From Haemonchus contortus (taxonomy: Eukaryota; Nematoda; Chromadorea; Rhabditida; Trichostrongylidae), in contig LS997563.1 of NCBI GenBank assembly GCA_000469685.2, positions 25,949,897-26,013,896 on the forward strand: a DNA stretch of 64,000 bases, given 5' to 3'. This document shows positions 21,454 to 33,027 of the stretch, in pieces. The notes beneath the pieces were generated by a model. That model saw only the letters and a list, made by a program, of their open reading frames with translations. It was not told the origin of the DNA and searched no databases. Each line of letters begins with the position of its first letter. Position 1 is the first letter of the stretch. Both the position numbers and the translations under genes were made by a program.

Positions 21454-22761
21454 TCAAATTTCAAACTGAGCTGAAGAAGACTCACGAGCTCCCGTTCCAA
21501 TTTGATGTCCATTTCGGCTACCATAGTCCCTTCGTGCCGTTACACCCTCTCCAATCGCAACACCGGCTGGCTGCACTCCATCGCCGATCGAAATTTTGTG
21601 AAAGTGACCATTTATGGTGGGCTGTTGTGGAACAACACCGCTCCCGATAGAGATGCCACCTCGATGTGCAGCACCTTTAATAAATGGCTCTTGTTGGGAA
21701 ACCCTGTGTTGACGAACACCATCACCAATAGATCGACGCATAATAGTGCCAGCTTGTCCTATACTATTTCCCGTGAATTTCTTTTCGACATGAACTCCAT
21801 CTCCAAGGAGGATATTACTTTGAGAAGCGCCGTTTGCAGCTGCGCTTCCAGATCCACGGACACCATCACCTATTTCCATCCTACCTTGACCAATATTTCC
21901 ACCGACTGAGGTTCCTCCTCCTAGACTGACTCCATCTCCAATTGAGATGCCGTCTTGAACTCCAGCTCCAATCAAGTTTCCTCCTGGGCCAACACCACTG
22001 CCAATACCGGCGCTATTGCCAGAAGAATAACCACTTGCACCAGCTCCATTCCCAATGCTTCGACCTGAACAGAATGGACAGAGCAAATGTGAAGGCTTCA
22101 TTCTCAAACAAGCAGCTGACGATAAAACTGGTTTTCGTTACCAACCAGTACAAAATTTGTAACATTCAAGAGTGTCATATGGGAAGCTAACGATTCAAAA
22201 AAAAACGGCCTAGATAGGTAAAGGATAAAAGATCAACTCCGTAGACGTATACACCTAGAAACGGCCTAATTTTAGCGGCGTTGTAGATGTTGCACCACTT
22301 ACTATGAAGCATGGCCCATGGCAACAATAGAAAGCAGTTTTGGGCTTTTTCGATTTACTGTATCAGCCCTTTCAAAAATTTGTTCAAATTCTTGTCTAAA
22401 TTCCTACAATGACAAGCAATTATTTCAAAGTGTTAGAGTGGTGCCGCCCATTATTTCCACTACCGTGAAAAAGCCTTACATTTCACGAACCATACGAAAT
22501 ATCTTAATCTCGTTGCCTTCCACCTTGAAGAGTACCAAGAAAATGTCACGCACTATGACTTTTATACGAAGGTAAATTTTTTCGTACCCAGGAATTATCG
22601 TGAACAGTCACTGAGCTGTACACATTCAGAACATGTAAGGATGCATTCCATATTTGAATAGCTATTAGCGTCACATGTGTCACGGAGGCACGAGTGGAAT
22701 AAAAGCACAAACCTGCTGCATATTGAACCATGAGAAGCAGGATCAACAGCATGCCAGACAT
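21454..22761 (-). CDS. Secreted glycine-rich repeat protein, two exons
   Basis: Exon 1 (22761-22713) encodes a signal peptide, MSGMLLILLLMVQYAAG. Exon 2 (22064-21454) encodes the rest. The intron (22712-22065) has a GT donor and a TTCTGTTCAG acceptor, and its phase-1 junction regenerates a Gly codon. The product is about 219 residues. The mature part is rich in Gly, Ser and Ile and built from irregular repeats of the type I-S-I-G-D-G-V, I-G-S-G-V and I-G-E-G-V, spaced about 10-25 residues. It has few Cys residues and no membrane span after the signal. I do not recognise a named family. Low-complexity Gly-rich secreted proteins are common in parasitic nematodes and may be structural (cuticle, eggshell) or secretory; which one cannot be said here. 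The start is chosen because it gives the signal peptide. The open frame over 200 codons with clean repeats suggests an intact gene. Confidence 0.7.
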
Positions 22762-23241
22762 TTTCCTTGTGTTCTCTAAAATATGATTTTGTCATCATAG
22801 TCGATCTGTGTGAAACTCTTATTGACCGTACTGCCGATTGATTGACATCTTACAACAACAACAAATGAGTAATGGAGACGGTCTCAATGCAAGGTGTGGA
22901 ATTCCCTCAGAAAAAGTAAAAAGGAGAAGACCTTTTGTCGCTGGTTCTCATCATTTGGTGTGCAGTGGCGTTTGAATGCACGTGGGACTAGCCTTGTACA
23001 AAGACATGTAGTAGCTAGTTCATGTGCAAGTCGAAACTCTCATATGTTCTACTTAACGAGAATGATACCAGCTCATTTTCCCCCACGGACAGGAAGTATC
23101 GTTTTTCTGGGATAAAATCGGTTTTGGACTCCCAGGGTCTTGCGCGCACACCATTTAACGCTACAGCACCCCCGCACTATAACCGTGAAGCTTTGTAGTG
23201 GACAAAAAATTTCTATGGAAATCGAATGAGTGTGTAGGAGA
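22762..23241. other. Upstream region of the glycine-rich gene, no other feature
   Basis: This should contain the promoter and 5' UTR of the - strand gene. No motif could be assigned. Confidence 0.35.
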
Positions 23242-23691
23242 TTAAGAGGGAACTGGTATCAACTCGATACCATTTTCGCTTCCTCGATTCGGGCTCAGTG
23301 TCTGACCTGAGTATGGCGAACCCCGAAGGGAGTGGGGGGAAGAGTAAATTGCAAGGTCAGAGAAACACCACCTCTCTACGAGGAATGTAAACTTTGAGAC
23401 AGTTATGTCTCGGAGCCATGACAGAGTATGAGATAGAATAATATGGCCATTTGATTCCCAAAGACTGAACATTCGTATATCAAAAGGAAAGTGTATGAAA
23501 GATTTGGTGACGCAAGCTAAGAAGATCAAGTACAACGCCATTTCATCGTCAAAAGAAGATGGAATCGCGCGCTGCACGTCGTTTTCGAATTTGGGGAAGA
23601 ACTCTCCGTGGGAACATGCGACAGCAGAGGCGTCGGGGATGTAGATGGCCTCATCAAAACTCAATCGACCATAAACATCAATTCGCACCAT
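23242..23691 (-). other. 149-codon open reading frame, unrecognised
   Basis: A continuous - strand frame starting MVRIDVYGRLSFDEAIYIPD and ending GIELIPVPS. Composition looks protein-like (aromatic and hydrophobic residues well mixed), with no transmembrane or zinc motif. No splice partners were identified. It could be a single-exon gene, an exon, or a fragment of a repeat-encoded protein. Confidence 0.25.
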
Positions 23692-23819
23692 GGCCTGTCA
23701 ACCAAATGGGACGTTTGTGATCGAAAACCTTCAGCTCGCGTTGAACTAGTTCATTATTATGCATATCACAACGCTTCGTTGAGGTCGAGGCAAAACCAAT
23801 TTATATAGAACTAGAGGAG

Positions 23820-24349
23820 CTTCACTATTGGACAACTTCCCTTATCCAATCGGAGCCGGCGGTTACAAATCTAAGAATGGCCTCGGAAAAGCCTAGAATC
23901 GGGACTCACTTAACAGCGGGTGAAATACTGTCTGTGTTAACCATTTTGGCTAATATCATTTACTAATATCACTCATGAAATACCAAATAAATAAATTTAA
24001 AAAATTAGGTGAAACAAATAACCAAGGGTCGCCTCTCTTTGCAAGCTTCACATACGTCTGTTTTAAGTCGAATTGAAAAAAGATCAATAGAGAGGTTAGT
24101 TTGACCTTTACTCGGGTTTATTTAGCGATGTCTTATACCTAACTATTATGTTACGAGTGAGGAATGATGTCACTCTCACTTCTCCCTCTCATCTGAGAGG
24201 TCCTTCTCAAGCTAATAGTCTTTACCTCAATCTTCACGCATTACTTCAATTCCCGATGCAGTAGGACCGTGTTGGGGGGACGTAGGAATTCGTGTGCTGC
24301 TTTGAACCCTTTTATATTTTCCAAGTCAAATACCCGAAACTCGTCCAAA
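23820..24349. other. No feature seen
   Basis: A/T-rich DNA without coding or repeat signals that I can support. Confidence 0.35.
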
Positions 24350-24525
24350 AGGAATGGCAGGGAAAAAGGCTGGAAGCCAGCCGGACGAGCAACGAGGAGG
24401 CACTGGACAAAAATGGTTATTCTTTTTAGACTATGTGGATCTACACAGGGAAAAGAGAAGGATCGCAAGGCTTACCACTTCTTTGCTCTTCCGGCTGGCC
24501 TTCAGCTTTTTCCATGCCATTCCAT
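24350..24525. repeat. Foldback with about 37-bp arms
   Basis: AAAAGGAATGGCAGGGAAAA followed by AGGCTGGAAGCCAGCCGGA (24350-24388) is the near-complement of 24489-24525 (TCCGGCTGGCCTTCAGCTTT, TTCCATGCCATTCCATC), with a loop of about 100 bases. Open frames across it (24269-24545) reflect the palindrome rather than a gene. Its size is that of a small foldback element or an inverted retroelement scrap. Confidence 0.65.
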
Positions 24526-24689
24526 CTGAACGACCTTTGGATTAATGATTGGAAAGCATTGAAGAGTTTAGAGCAGCACACGGATTACTACATTCTCCCA
24601 AAACTGTTAACTATTGCATCTTGGAATGTTGAAAAGTGGTCTAAATATGACGTAAAAGGGCCCAAAAAGCAGTCTTCCATCATGAACAT

Positions 24690-25190
24690 CCAGAGCCGGA
24701 CGGGCTCTCGCGGCGTTGTAAAGGCTACAGCATTCGCACAGGAACGCATACCCTGCAAGAGGCAGCTTATTGGGCAAACTGTATGCAATGGCTCCCCTAT
24801 TTGGAGAGCTCGTCCAGATACACCTTCATACAAATCCCGAACCGTGATTTTACTGCTTTTTTTAAAGCCTATTGTTTCTCCAAGGACCCTGATTTTCGTA
24901 TTTTCTCAGCCACTTTTGCATTGTTGTACATTATCATTATGAGACTCCTCGAGTGATACATGCTTGGCTTATATACGGTAGCAATCATTCCAGATGTTAC
25001 AGTACTGAGAGATGTCGTACAAAAACTAACGTCAAATGTCAATCTAAGAACAAGTGACTAATTTTATAGATTACAGCTAAAGGAGAAGTCAGCTACATAT
25101 AGCACGGTAAAGTAGGAAGTCGTGGTTTACCTCGACAACTTCCATTATTTGTCTAAAATTAAATGCACCGAAATTATTGTGAACTATGCC
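24690..25190. repeat. Truncated MITE of the GGCACAGTTCACGATAA family
   Basis: The right end AAATTATTGTGAACTATGCC (25171-25190) matches the family terminus. The internal block CGGCGTTGTAAAGGCTACAG and its neighbour GCATTCGCACAGGAACGC match the left half of copy 3 (about 50975-51025). The left terminus was not found. Confidence 0.5.
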
Positions 25191-26011
25191 TTACTGCTAG
25201 AGTAATCAAGCTTATGTTGGGTGCCCTCCCTCATCTCGCTGTTTGAAGTAATCTATCGCAGTCCATTGGCGTTACCCAGTGCTGTTCATCTCTGCAGCGA
25301 AAAAAAATTAGTCATCAGGTAAATACTTTTTTTTGAGTGAATTACACCCCCCCCCCCCACTCCCCATCCCCTCCCCCCTCGCTTAGCTGCTCTGCCAACA
25401 AGACAATTACTTCGAATCTTCCTGAACTATAGCAACCGATTGCCCGATAAAAATCGAAAGCAAGGTGTCAAGTCGACGTTATGAAGAAATCTGCGATTTT
25501 CGCAAATACACGCTCATTTCGATTTCAGGAAACAAACTAATTTCGAAGTAAAAAAGAGTCGACACGTTAGAAGAAAAAATGTCCAGCTAATGTGGCCATT
25601 TCCAAGATTGAACAAATGTACTGTTCCAAAAAAGAATTTTTATAGAAAGAAAAAGAGTATGCCCAAACGGCGAAAAATCTTCGAACTGACAAATGGTCGA
25701 GAAGATCTATCACTGTGAAATTAAGAGAGCAAAATAAGAATAATTTTTCGATGCTAACCCTTCGACGCAAGGAAGAGGACACATGAGTCGTTGCATTGAG
25801 GCAGGAGGAACCAAAGAATGAGGGCGAGGGGTCACGTGTGGCTTTACTACACAGCTGCAGCTGGGCAATGATTCACAGGCCGATCGAGCGGTATAGCCTC
25901 TGGGATGTGTTCTGTCCGTTCAAGTGTAGAGTAGAAGGATCATTCACAATTCTCATTAAATAGAAGGGCTTTTCTGATTTCTTTAAGATAGGTTAGCCAT
26001 TAGTGACCAAT
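25191..26011. other. Low-complexity C run; otherwise no feature
   Basis: A run of 13 C followed by a C-rich string lies at about 25347-25380. The remainder is A/T-rich with no supported gene. Confidence 0.4.
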
Positions 26012-26385
26012 GAACGAGGGGCCGTTTACTTTCCATTGAACTATGTAGCCTAAGAGATGAAGCTAATCTCTTCGCGGTTCCGACTGTCGGACTTTATTTG
26101 GATGATCAAGATTTAATGGATAGTTATGTTGAAGCTGCTAACAATTTTAGACTTTGTCCAATTCTTGAAATTTCGAGAGGTAGTAAATGGGAGGGCTTGA
26201 AAGTGGTTGGCAGCTGAAGCATTTGATTGGATCCAATTCTCTTTAGACTAGATGACTCATATATTCAAACAGAGATCAGGAAGCTCATTCAGCCACTTTG
26301 GAGGCTGATTAGTGCACAGCATCTCGAACTGATCTTCGATACGCTCTGCATTGATCCGTCAAGAAAACATTTCTTGACGAATTAA
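26012..26385 (+). other. Two unrecognised protein-like fragments
   Basis: 26012-26217 reads ...LRDEANLFAVPTVGLYLDDQ and continues to KWEGLKVVGS then a stop. 26251-26385 reads DDSYIQTEIRKLIQPLWRLI and ends KHFLTN then a stop. Both look like natural protein and are on the same strand 34 bases apart, with CTTTAG just before the second. They could be exons of a decayed gene. I recognise no family. Confidence 0.25.
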
Positions 26386-27838
26386 GCTCCCATCACCTAC
26401 AGTCGCATCTCGATGGAAGAAAGATTAAATTAAGAAAATACTTCTCGATCATAGCTTAAGTTCGCATATACTAACTTAACTTCATTTGAAGCAGTACAAT
26501 GTACTCCTCACAGCAGAATAAGCGATCACTGCAGTTGCCCAGGAATTCGGCCGCAAGATGGGATCTCAGTTCCAATAAAGCAAAAAGATGGAGGGGATGA
26601 GAATCTTGCTCCTGATTACGCCATGACAAGAGGATGAAGCCTCTCTGCACTTATACAGAAGGCTCATAGAAGCTGCCAATACTTACCTTCCGAATCAGGA
26701 GTGAGCGAAACAAAATACAAACTAGAAATAACTGGATGCGAATTCTCAGTCATTGCAAAGAGTAACAAAGGGCACTGTGCAAAAATGATAGCCACAAGGA
26801 TCGAAAGGAGATCTCCGAGTGGAATCAAGATGTTCCCTCACTAAGCAAACATTCGCATTTGAGAACGAACTTTGGTCAAGGCGAGGGAGGGTAAAAATGA
26901 TCCGGTTCTCTCCCCAAGGAAACCGATGTGAAAAAAAAACTCTAAAAAATTGATTTGAATTCCCTACCATGACAACACAACAGGTTCAAGAGTCTGCACC
27001 TGAAATGGTCTTTTTCGGCGAATTTGTTTCATTTGGCGTCGAAACTACCAAACCAGTCACGTTTTTTAATCATTCTTTCTTTACTATCATTCTTGAATTA
27101 GAAAGCTTTCATTTTCTGAATATCTACTATATGGTTACTCTGATCTTCCGTCACAGGTTCGAATCCCGTACCGATATAAGCCTAGGCCAACCAACCCTTC
27201 CATCTCTCTGGGTTCGTTGGTATCGGACTTTTCTTACAATATGAAACTATTCGCGAAACAACTTATAACAGTCAATATTGTTGTACTTGATAACTTACAA
27301 ATCACATTTTAAAAAATTTATTATACGGATTACGCTTTTTACATACCCGAACGCTTTTGTTAGTGCTTTCCTTTTACACCAGTCAGACCGCCCGGCTAAC
27401 GCCAGGCTTTCCTCCTTCAGGTGTCAAAGTCGGAATGCCCGATTAGAGTTTTACACTTCAGTACAATTACTTCAACGTGAATGATCACAACATTTACTTT
27501 TGAATTGGATTCATGTGGCACTACTTCTCGAACTTCTTTAGAGTGGATATAAAGCAATTCTCGGGAACACCGTCTCATCTTGAGTTCGTTATTCTAAGAT
27601 GAGCTTGGTTAGGCGATGATAGAAAAAGAACTTTCGATAAGCATACATATCAGAGGCTTTCAATACTTCAACACTAATCAGAATCTTATTGGTATTATTA
27701 AAAAGCTAATTTACTTGTATGCCACATTTTTCACAAATGATTAGAAAATAGTTTAAGAGAACACTGCCCGATGCTTGCTTTTTCGGATAGTGCTCGGTCA
27801 TAGAATGATATAGAAAGCCGGCTCAAGAAGCATACCTA
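26386..27838. other. No supported gene; tRNA-like B box at 27153
   Basis: GGTTCGAATCCCG at about 27153 is a good internal promoter B box or T-arm string, followed by CCTAGGCCAACCAACCC. A similar arrangement at 31190-31240 (GCGAGTTCAAATG, then GGCCTACGGCCAACCC) ends in an AATAAACAAACAAACAATTA tail. Together these suggest a tRNA-derived SINE family, with weak support. Confidence 0.3.
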
Positions 27839-29398
27839 CAGTACCGTTCAGAAAGAAATCATCTTGAACCTTTTCTGCCATAACTCATCTCAAACTAAAT
27901 CTTTACACCTGATTTTTTGATAGCACTTCTTTCAAACATTACTGACTCCCCTGCTATGCAGAATTGGCGGTAGCTCACTTCCAGCGAAGTAGGTGAATTT
28001 TTTTTCAAAAAACATGCGGAAGAGGAATGTTCTTTGAGTAGATTTCATCGTGTTTTTCGAGTCTAAAAATATTGGGGATTCTTCTGTTCTATTAACTGAT
28101 CGCTCTGAGCGAGGAGACAAAACTCTGGCTGGCAGCTCTATGACATTGCCACGGGCAGTAAGCAGGAATGGATCCATGCTCAACATTCAAGGCCGTTTGT
28201 TGTACGAATGTCTACGATTGCGAAGGCTGTCAAAGGTATTGAGTCTTCCACAGGCCCGATCGAACGAGTCAACTCGGGAAGGTTACGGATTTCCGCTCCT
28301 GAGAACGATAGGAAGATCATTTGTACGTCGACTCAAGATTCCAGACGAGCTTTTTCCGATATAATGGTCGAAATATCGACGACGGGGACGTCGCTACCAT
28401 CTAGAGGCACCATCAACAGACGCCTGTGGGGTGCTGTAATATATGGAGGAAGTCATGTCAAAAAGTATCTGGATCTCTGAAAAACAGACGAGCCCGACTT
28501 CAATGGGCGCGTGAGCACCCTCAGTGGACCTTCAACCAATGACGAGAAGTCATCTAGAGCGACTATTCAAAGATTGTTTTGCTTGATTCACTTGGGTATC
28601 GTTCGTAAGCGACCTTTCAAAACACAAGTTTCAACCACAAGTACCATTTGACGACTCTCAGGCATGGTGCCGGCTCAGTATTGGTTTAGGGATGGTCTCC
28701 GAGTCTAGGCATGGGGTCCCTGCACCACTTTCTCACCACTACGGCCCAGCAAATGTACGTAGACATTTTGGAGAAATCTAGCTACCTTTCTCGAGTCCTG
28801 TGCACAGAAGGAAAATTTACTTTCCAGCGAGATAACGATCCCGGACACAGATCTGGAAGGGGCGTGCGAGTGGCTGATTCATTGGGAGATCCGATGCCTT
28901 GACTCACCCAGCCAGTCCCCTGACCTAAACATCAATGGACATTCGTGGTAAGATCTCAAAAAAAGGATAGCCGATAAAACCGCCACAAATGCTGCACAGA
29001 ACTTTGGCCTATTTGAAGAAGAATAGAAGGAAATCGATGAATGCCCGATCGGCAAGTTGGTCGAATCAATGCCCAGCAGAAGCCAGGCCGTCATCGACGC
29101 CAACCGCTTCACTACAAAGTATCAGACCAGTAGTTAATTAGAATTTAATCTCATGATGATAGCGTTCAAGTCAAGTGAATTATTTCAAATTATTGAATCT
29201 GATGTTATTCTGTCCTGTTAGGAAAAAATGTGAAAAGTGGTCTTTTGAATAAAATAAAAGGGAGTTTCGTGAGTTCTGTGATGGAGACATCGAATATCGT
29301 TACTGTTGACAACATATCAAAAAATCAGTCAGAAAAGTTGAATTCGTTATGAGTTATGGCAAAAAAGGTCGGAGGTGATTTCTTTCTGAACGGTACTG
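27839..29398 (+). mobile_element. Third Tc1-type transposon, 1560 bp
   Basis: The left end CAGTACCGTTCAGAAAGAAA and the reverse complement of the right end are the same for 25 bases and similar for about 60 (including CCATAACTCAT). TA precedes the left end; the right flank is TG, a one-base decay. It is a different family from the two Tc1 elements upstream, as both ends and transposase differ. It contains a transposase remnant in + orientation. Confidence 0.85.
28090..29135 (+). pseudogene. Tc1-type transposase remnant
   Basis: Pieces of a Tc1 transposase in several frames: an N-terminal Arg/Ser-rich segment (28208-28480), ARWEHP-like decay near 28500, and then at 28880-29130 SPSQSPDLNINGHSW (normally SPDLNPIEHLW), DLKKRIADKTATNAAQNF, KLVESMPSRSQAVIDAN and TTKYQ. 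The SPDLN block and the SMPSR...VI...G.TKY tail are diagnostic. Many stops and frameshifts show that it is inactive. Confidence 0.75.
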
Positions 29399-29949
29399 TG
29401 TCTAAGGCTTCCAAACTAATCAGAACCTTACTGATTTGTGAGGATACGCTACCATACTTAGATACCACTTCCTTCAAGATAATTTGAAGCAGAATTGAAT
29501 TGATTGAATAGGCCGGGGTTACAAATTGTATTGGCTAGGTTTCCCATCCATCGCTCTGCTGCCGTGGATGTGTCTAGAATATACTACACCAGGCCATAGC
29601 GGTGGGGTTGCCCAACTTCAATGCGCACAGGTCCTATTCTATGGTAAATCTGACCATGTATGTGAAAACAAATGGGACCATGCTCACGCGGGGTGTCCAG
29701 CTGTGCACCCATGGATGCGAATGAGCATGCACTACTATTGTAGTTGCGATATGCTCGCGAAACCCTTTTGCTTCGATTTCCTGACTTGTAAGCAATCGGC
29801 TATGCTTATGCTACCATGATTGCAGCGATCGTTGAAAGTCCTCTCGATTCCCTTCCTTCGATTCTGACCTAAATTTTTTTGCTCCGCAGCTTTCAACATT
29901 CATTTGACCATTGTAGTGTTCATTCGGTTGTGCATTCGTCTTGGCTATT
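29399..29949. other. No feature recognised
   Basis: A 97-codon + strand open stretch (29526-29819), rich in Cys and aromatic residues, matches no family I know. Confidence 0.3.
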
Positions 29950-30640
29950 CCACGTGTTTAAGCTGAGATGCTTCTAATACGCGTGAGTTACCGCTCAGCT
30001 GTGGCTCTTCGCCTCTGTCGAGTGTGTGCTGATGTCTCACGGCGTCTTCGAGTACGTTATCGCTGTACTGAGGCGACATGAAGCTGTTGCCGCATCACCT
30101 AATCTTCTTGCTCTCTACATAGCCTTGCTCTCACAGCATCTCGTGTTCGTCGGGTCTCTCGAATCTCATCACTTTCCTGTTGCCTTCGAATTCTTGATCT
30201 TGCTGCTTCTATCTAGGATCTTACTTTCCTTCGTTCCTCCTCTTCAACATTCCTTATAGCCCTGGCCCTCTCAGCGTTTGCTGTTAAACGCGCTTCCAGT
30301 GGTAGTCATCCTCAACTTGTCTTCGCATTCGATCCCTCTCGGCTTCGTTTACTGAGCGAGTTTCCGTGCCATCCTATTAAGTCTTCGGACACGGTCTCTC
30401 TCTCTTTCTTCAGCGAGACGCACTGCTCGATGTAAATCGCGCTCCTGCTCTCTGCGCATTCCTGCTCTCTCATTCTGCGAACGACGAGAGTCCTTTTCCT
30501 ACCGTGACTCCTGTGCACGACATCTTCTCTTACGTTCTGCATCTCGTAGATGACTTGCCTGCTATTCTGCTTCAAGTTTATTCTCGATCCGTGTTCTCTC
30601 TCTGGCAGCTCCTCTCTCTTGATATCTTCGAACATCATTT
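29950..30640 (-). pseudogene. Arg/Glu-rich repeat region resembling a Helitron helicase N-terminus
   Basis: Read on the - strand the region encodes long basic/acidic runs: KRTLVVRRMREQECAESRSA, RLAEERERDRVRRLNRMARK-like and, upstream in another frame, RIRRQQESDEIRETRRTRD. Repeats of this type, with E-S/T-D-E and R-R-x-x-x-x-R, are found at the N-terminus of Helitron Rep-helicase proteins in invertebrates. Frames change several times and no Rep or helicase motif follows, so at most this is a decayed fragment. Any charged low-complexity protein would look similar, so the family assignment is tentative. Confidence 0.35.
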
Positions 30641-31628
30641 TTTCCTATGGATTCATAATATCTTGTTGTCCTGATAGTACATTCGAAACTTGTTTGATGT
30701 ACGACATCATCTATTTTTGAAAGAGTAATCCGTCGGCGCAAAGACCATAACTACATTTTCACTAAGACGTTAGCTCGCTCTAAACCTACTTGTCTGTTTC
30801 TTCGACGAAATCTTACCGCTCATCGATATTATTACTGCAAACTGGAAGCACGAAAAGGGAAGAAGTCATTTCAAAACGCATGTCCCCTTCATGGGCGGAG
30901 CTTCGCTATGCACGCATGCCTGGCACCATAAGGCCCTGCTCACTCCGTTTATGTTTTCCCAGCCTCCACGCCTTTTTTGAACAAAGTTATGAACCTGTGG
31001 GGAAAATGCCGCCTACTGCAAGAACGCTTCGCCTACCACCAGATGGCTCTCCTTCACTTTATTTGTTGACCTGTCCCTCTATTTTGCTTTTTTTCAGCAT
31101 CAGGGCTGTTAGAAAGCTATTCAAGAAGTTTTGCACATGTCACCACCCATTCTTGTGCACGTCTCACTCCTGAAGTCGAAGCTTCGCTGGTTGCGAGTTC
31201 AAATGTGTTCTTTTGATCTTGGCCTACGGCCAACCCATCCCAAAATTGATCCGACTTATGCAGGTGCTTCTTAAGGCAATATCGAATTTCTGTACAATCG
31301 AATAAACAAACAAACAATTAGACGCAACAACTTCACATATGATGAGCTGTAGTATAGACTTCGCCCGAGTTTCAAGTTTGGAAAACCTTCATTTAGCTAC
31401 TGAAGTGTTATGAAGTGGATAGTTCTTCAGAGTGCGCATCTGGAGCGGATTTCACATTTTTCAAATTGCAAATTTCGATTATATCAGATTTCTATGGATT
31501 TCTATGGATTTCCAACTATGTTTCTGTGGAAAATTACGCGTTTAGTCTGGAAAATAAGTTAAATGCCGAAGGCGTTTTCGGTAAAAATCCTTCGTGAGCA
31601 GAAAGTTTTTTGCCCACGGAGCCTGACC
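30641..31628. other. Repeat-rich spacer, possible SINE near 31150-31320
   Basis: No gene is supported. The block ending AATAAACAAACAAACAATTA at 31320 looks like the A-rich tail of a short retroelement, and the preceding GCGAGTTCAAATG is B-box-like. Confidence 0.3.
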
Positions 31629-31946
31629 TGTATAGGCGGTTCAGTAGTTTTATACTAATAACTCCGGTGATAACGGAGTGAAAATACAGCAAATGTAATA
31701 ATAAGCGTGGTCGTTACCGCTATGAAATGCACAGAAGGAAGGTTAGTAAATAAGTATTTATCTAAACGACACGAAACCCACGTGCTGCCTTTGCTGTTGC
31801 GTTAGGTAGAATGGAGGGACCCACTTATCTCGGGGCCGCTTGACCCCGCACCTTTTAGGGGCGTGGGTTAAGCTAGAGTTAGTCGTCTCAGACAGTGAGA
31901 CGACGAGATAGTTATGGTGAGGTGATCGTCGCCTTAGACGATGATA
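31629..31946 (-). repeat. 3' LTR of the BEL/Pao element
   Basis: Starts TGTATAGGCGGTTCAGTAG on the + strand. It contains a short hairpin, GTCGTCTCA/TGAGACGAC around GACAG, also present in the other LTR. About a dozen substitutions separate it from the 5' copy, most of them in the last 30 bases. Confidence 0.9.
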
Positions 31947-33027
31947 CTCCGCCGGCAACGGAGTTTACAATTCAATGGGGATTTGACTATGCATATATAC
32001 ATGACGATATGATGAAATATATCTACACGACGGCTCGATAGTTCTTTTTCTTGATGAATGAATGTGGCCGCGTCGTAGTTGCAGCCCGTAGTTCACAGGC
32101 TTTTGGTAATTGAGACAAAGGGGAGATCATTGTGAAATAAAGAGAATTAGTATTAACATGAGGAAGTTATCACGAGCTTGGAGGAGATGAATGAATAAAG
32201 CACTTTTCCTTTGCAATCTGTTCACCTGTGAGCCTTTCGGCGCTTACCTGCGAGTCGTGATGACCATGTCGATGAAGTTTGCTGCAGTTACAAACTCGTT
32301 TGGAACAACTATACGGCTCGTCAAGGTCAGTTAGCTCATTAACGCCCAACCTAATATTGAGTCGAATGGTATTGCTCTATACTTGGGGTTATCCCTCTTT
32401 GGGGTATGGGTCGATTTGGGCAGCGAAAAGATGTAGCTGTCTCATTCAATGATCATATTTGATTTTTTGATTTATCAGTCATAATTATTTATATATATGT
32501 ATATATTGTATGCATGAGTAATGTTTACTGCTTTCAAAGCATGTTTGAACGAATAGCAATGGCAAGCAATTACTTGGGGTGGATTATGATCAAAGCATGT
32601 TTTAATAACCCGTCCCTTTTTTGAGTATGAAATTTGGAGAACAGCAATACTGCAATCGACCAAAGTTAACCATGATAGTGTCTCGAAGATAACCCACTGC
32701 GAGGCCACAGCCCTACAGAGGCGGGTGTGTACACCATCGAACTCAATCTCTTTCATCTAATTACGAACCTAAGGAGCTGGCTCGGGGAGTGCCGCAAAAA
32801 CAACTAGCTGGTATTTTTGGATATTCGAATTGCTTTATCAATTGCTGTTAACTCCGTGTGAGGATAAAATGTGGATGGCGGGGGTTGAACAGCTTTGAAC
32901 ACTTCTTCACCTCACAATATTTTAAATAGTTGTTATGATGAGTTTAACTTGATGAATAATTGACACTGAGTAGCTTCGCGCAACTAATTTTTGCCTTTAT
33001 TGCTCGACTGATAAATCAGAAATATGA

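Noticed and set aside
27140..27180. tRNA gene suggested by GGTTCGAATCCCG
   Set aside because: No acceptor stem or D and anticodon arms can be drawn at the right spacing. It is better explained as a SINE-like or chance B box. The same applies to GTTCGAATCC at 2718.
31870..31946. Short hairpin GTCGTCTCA/TGAGACGAC as an independent element
   Set aside because: It occurs in both LTRs of the BEL/Pao element and is part of the LTR.
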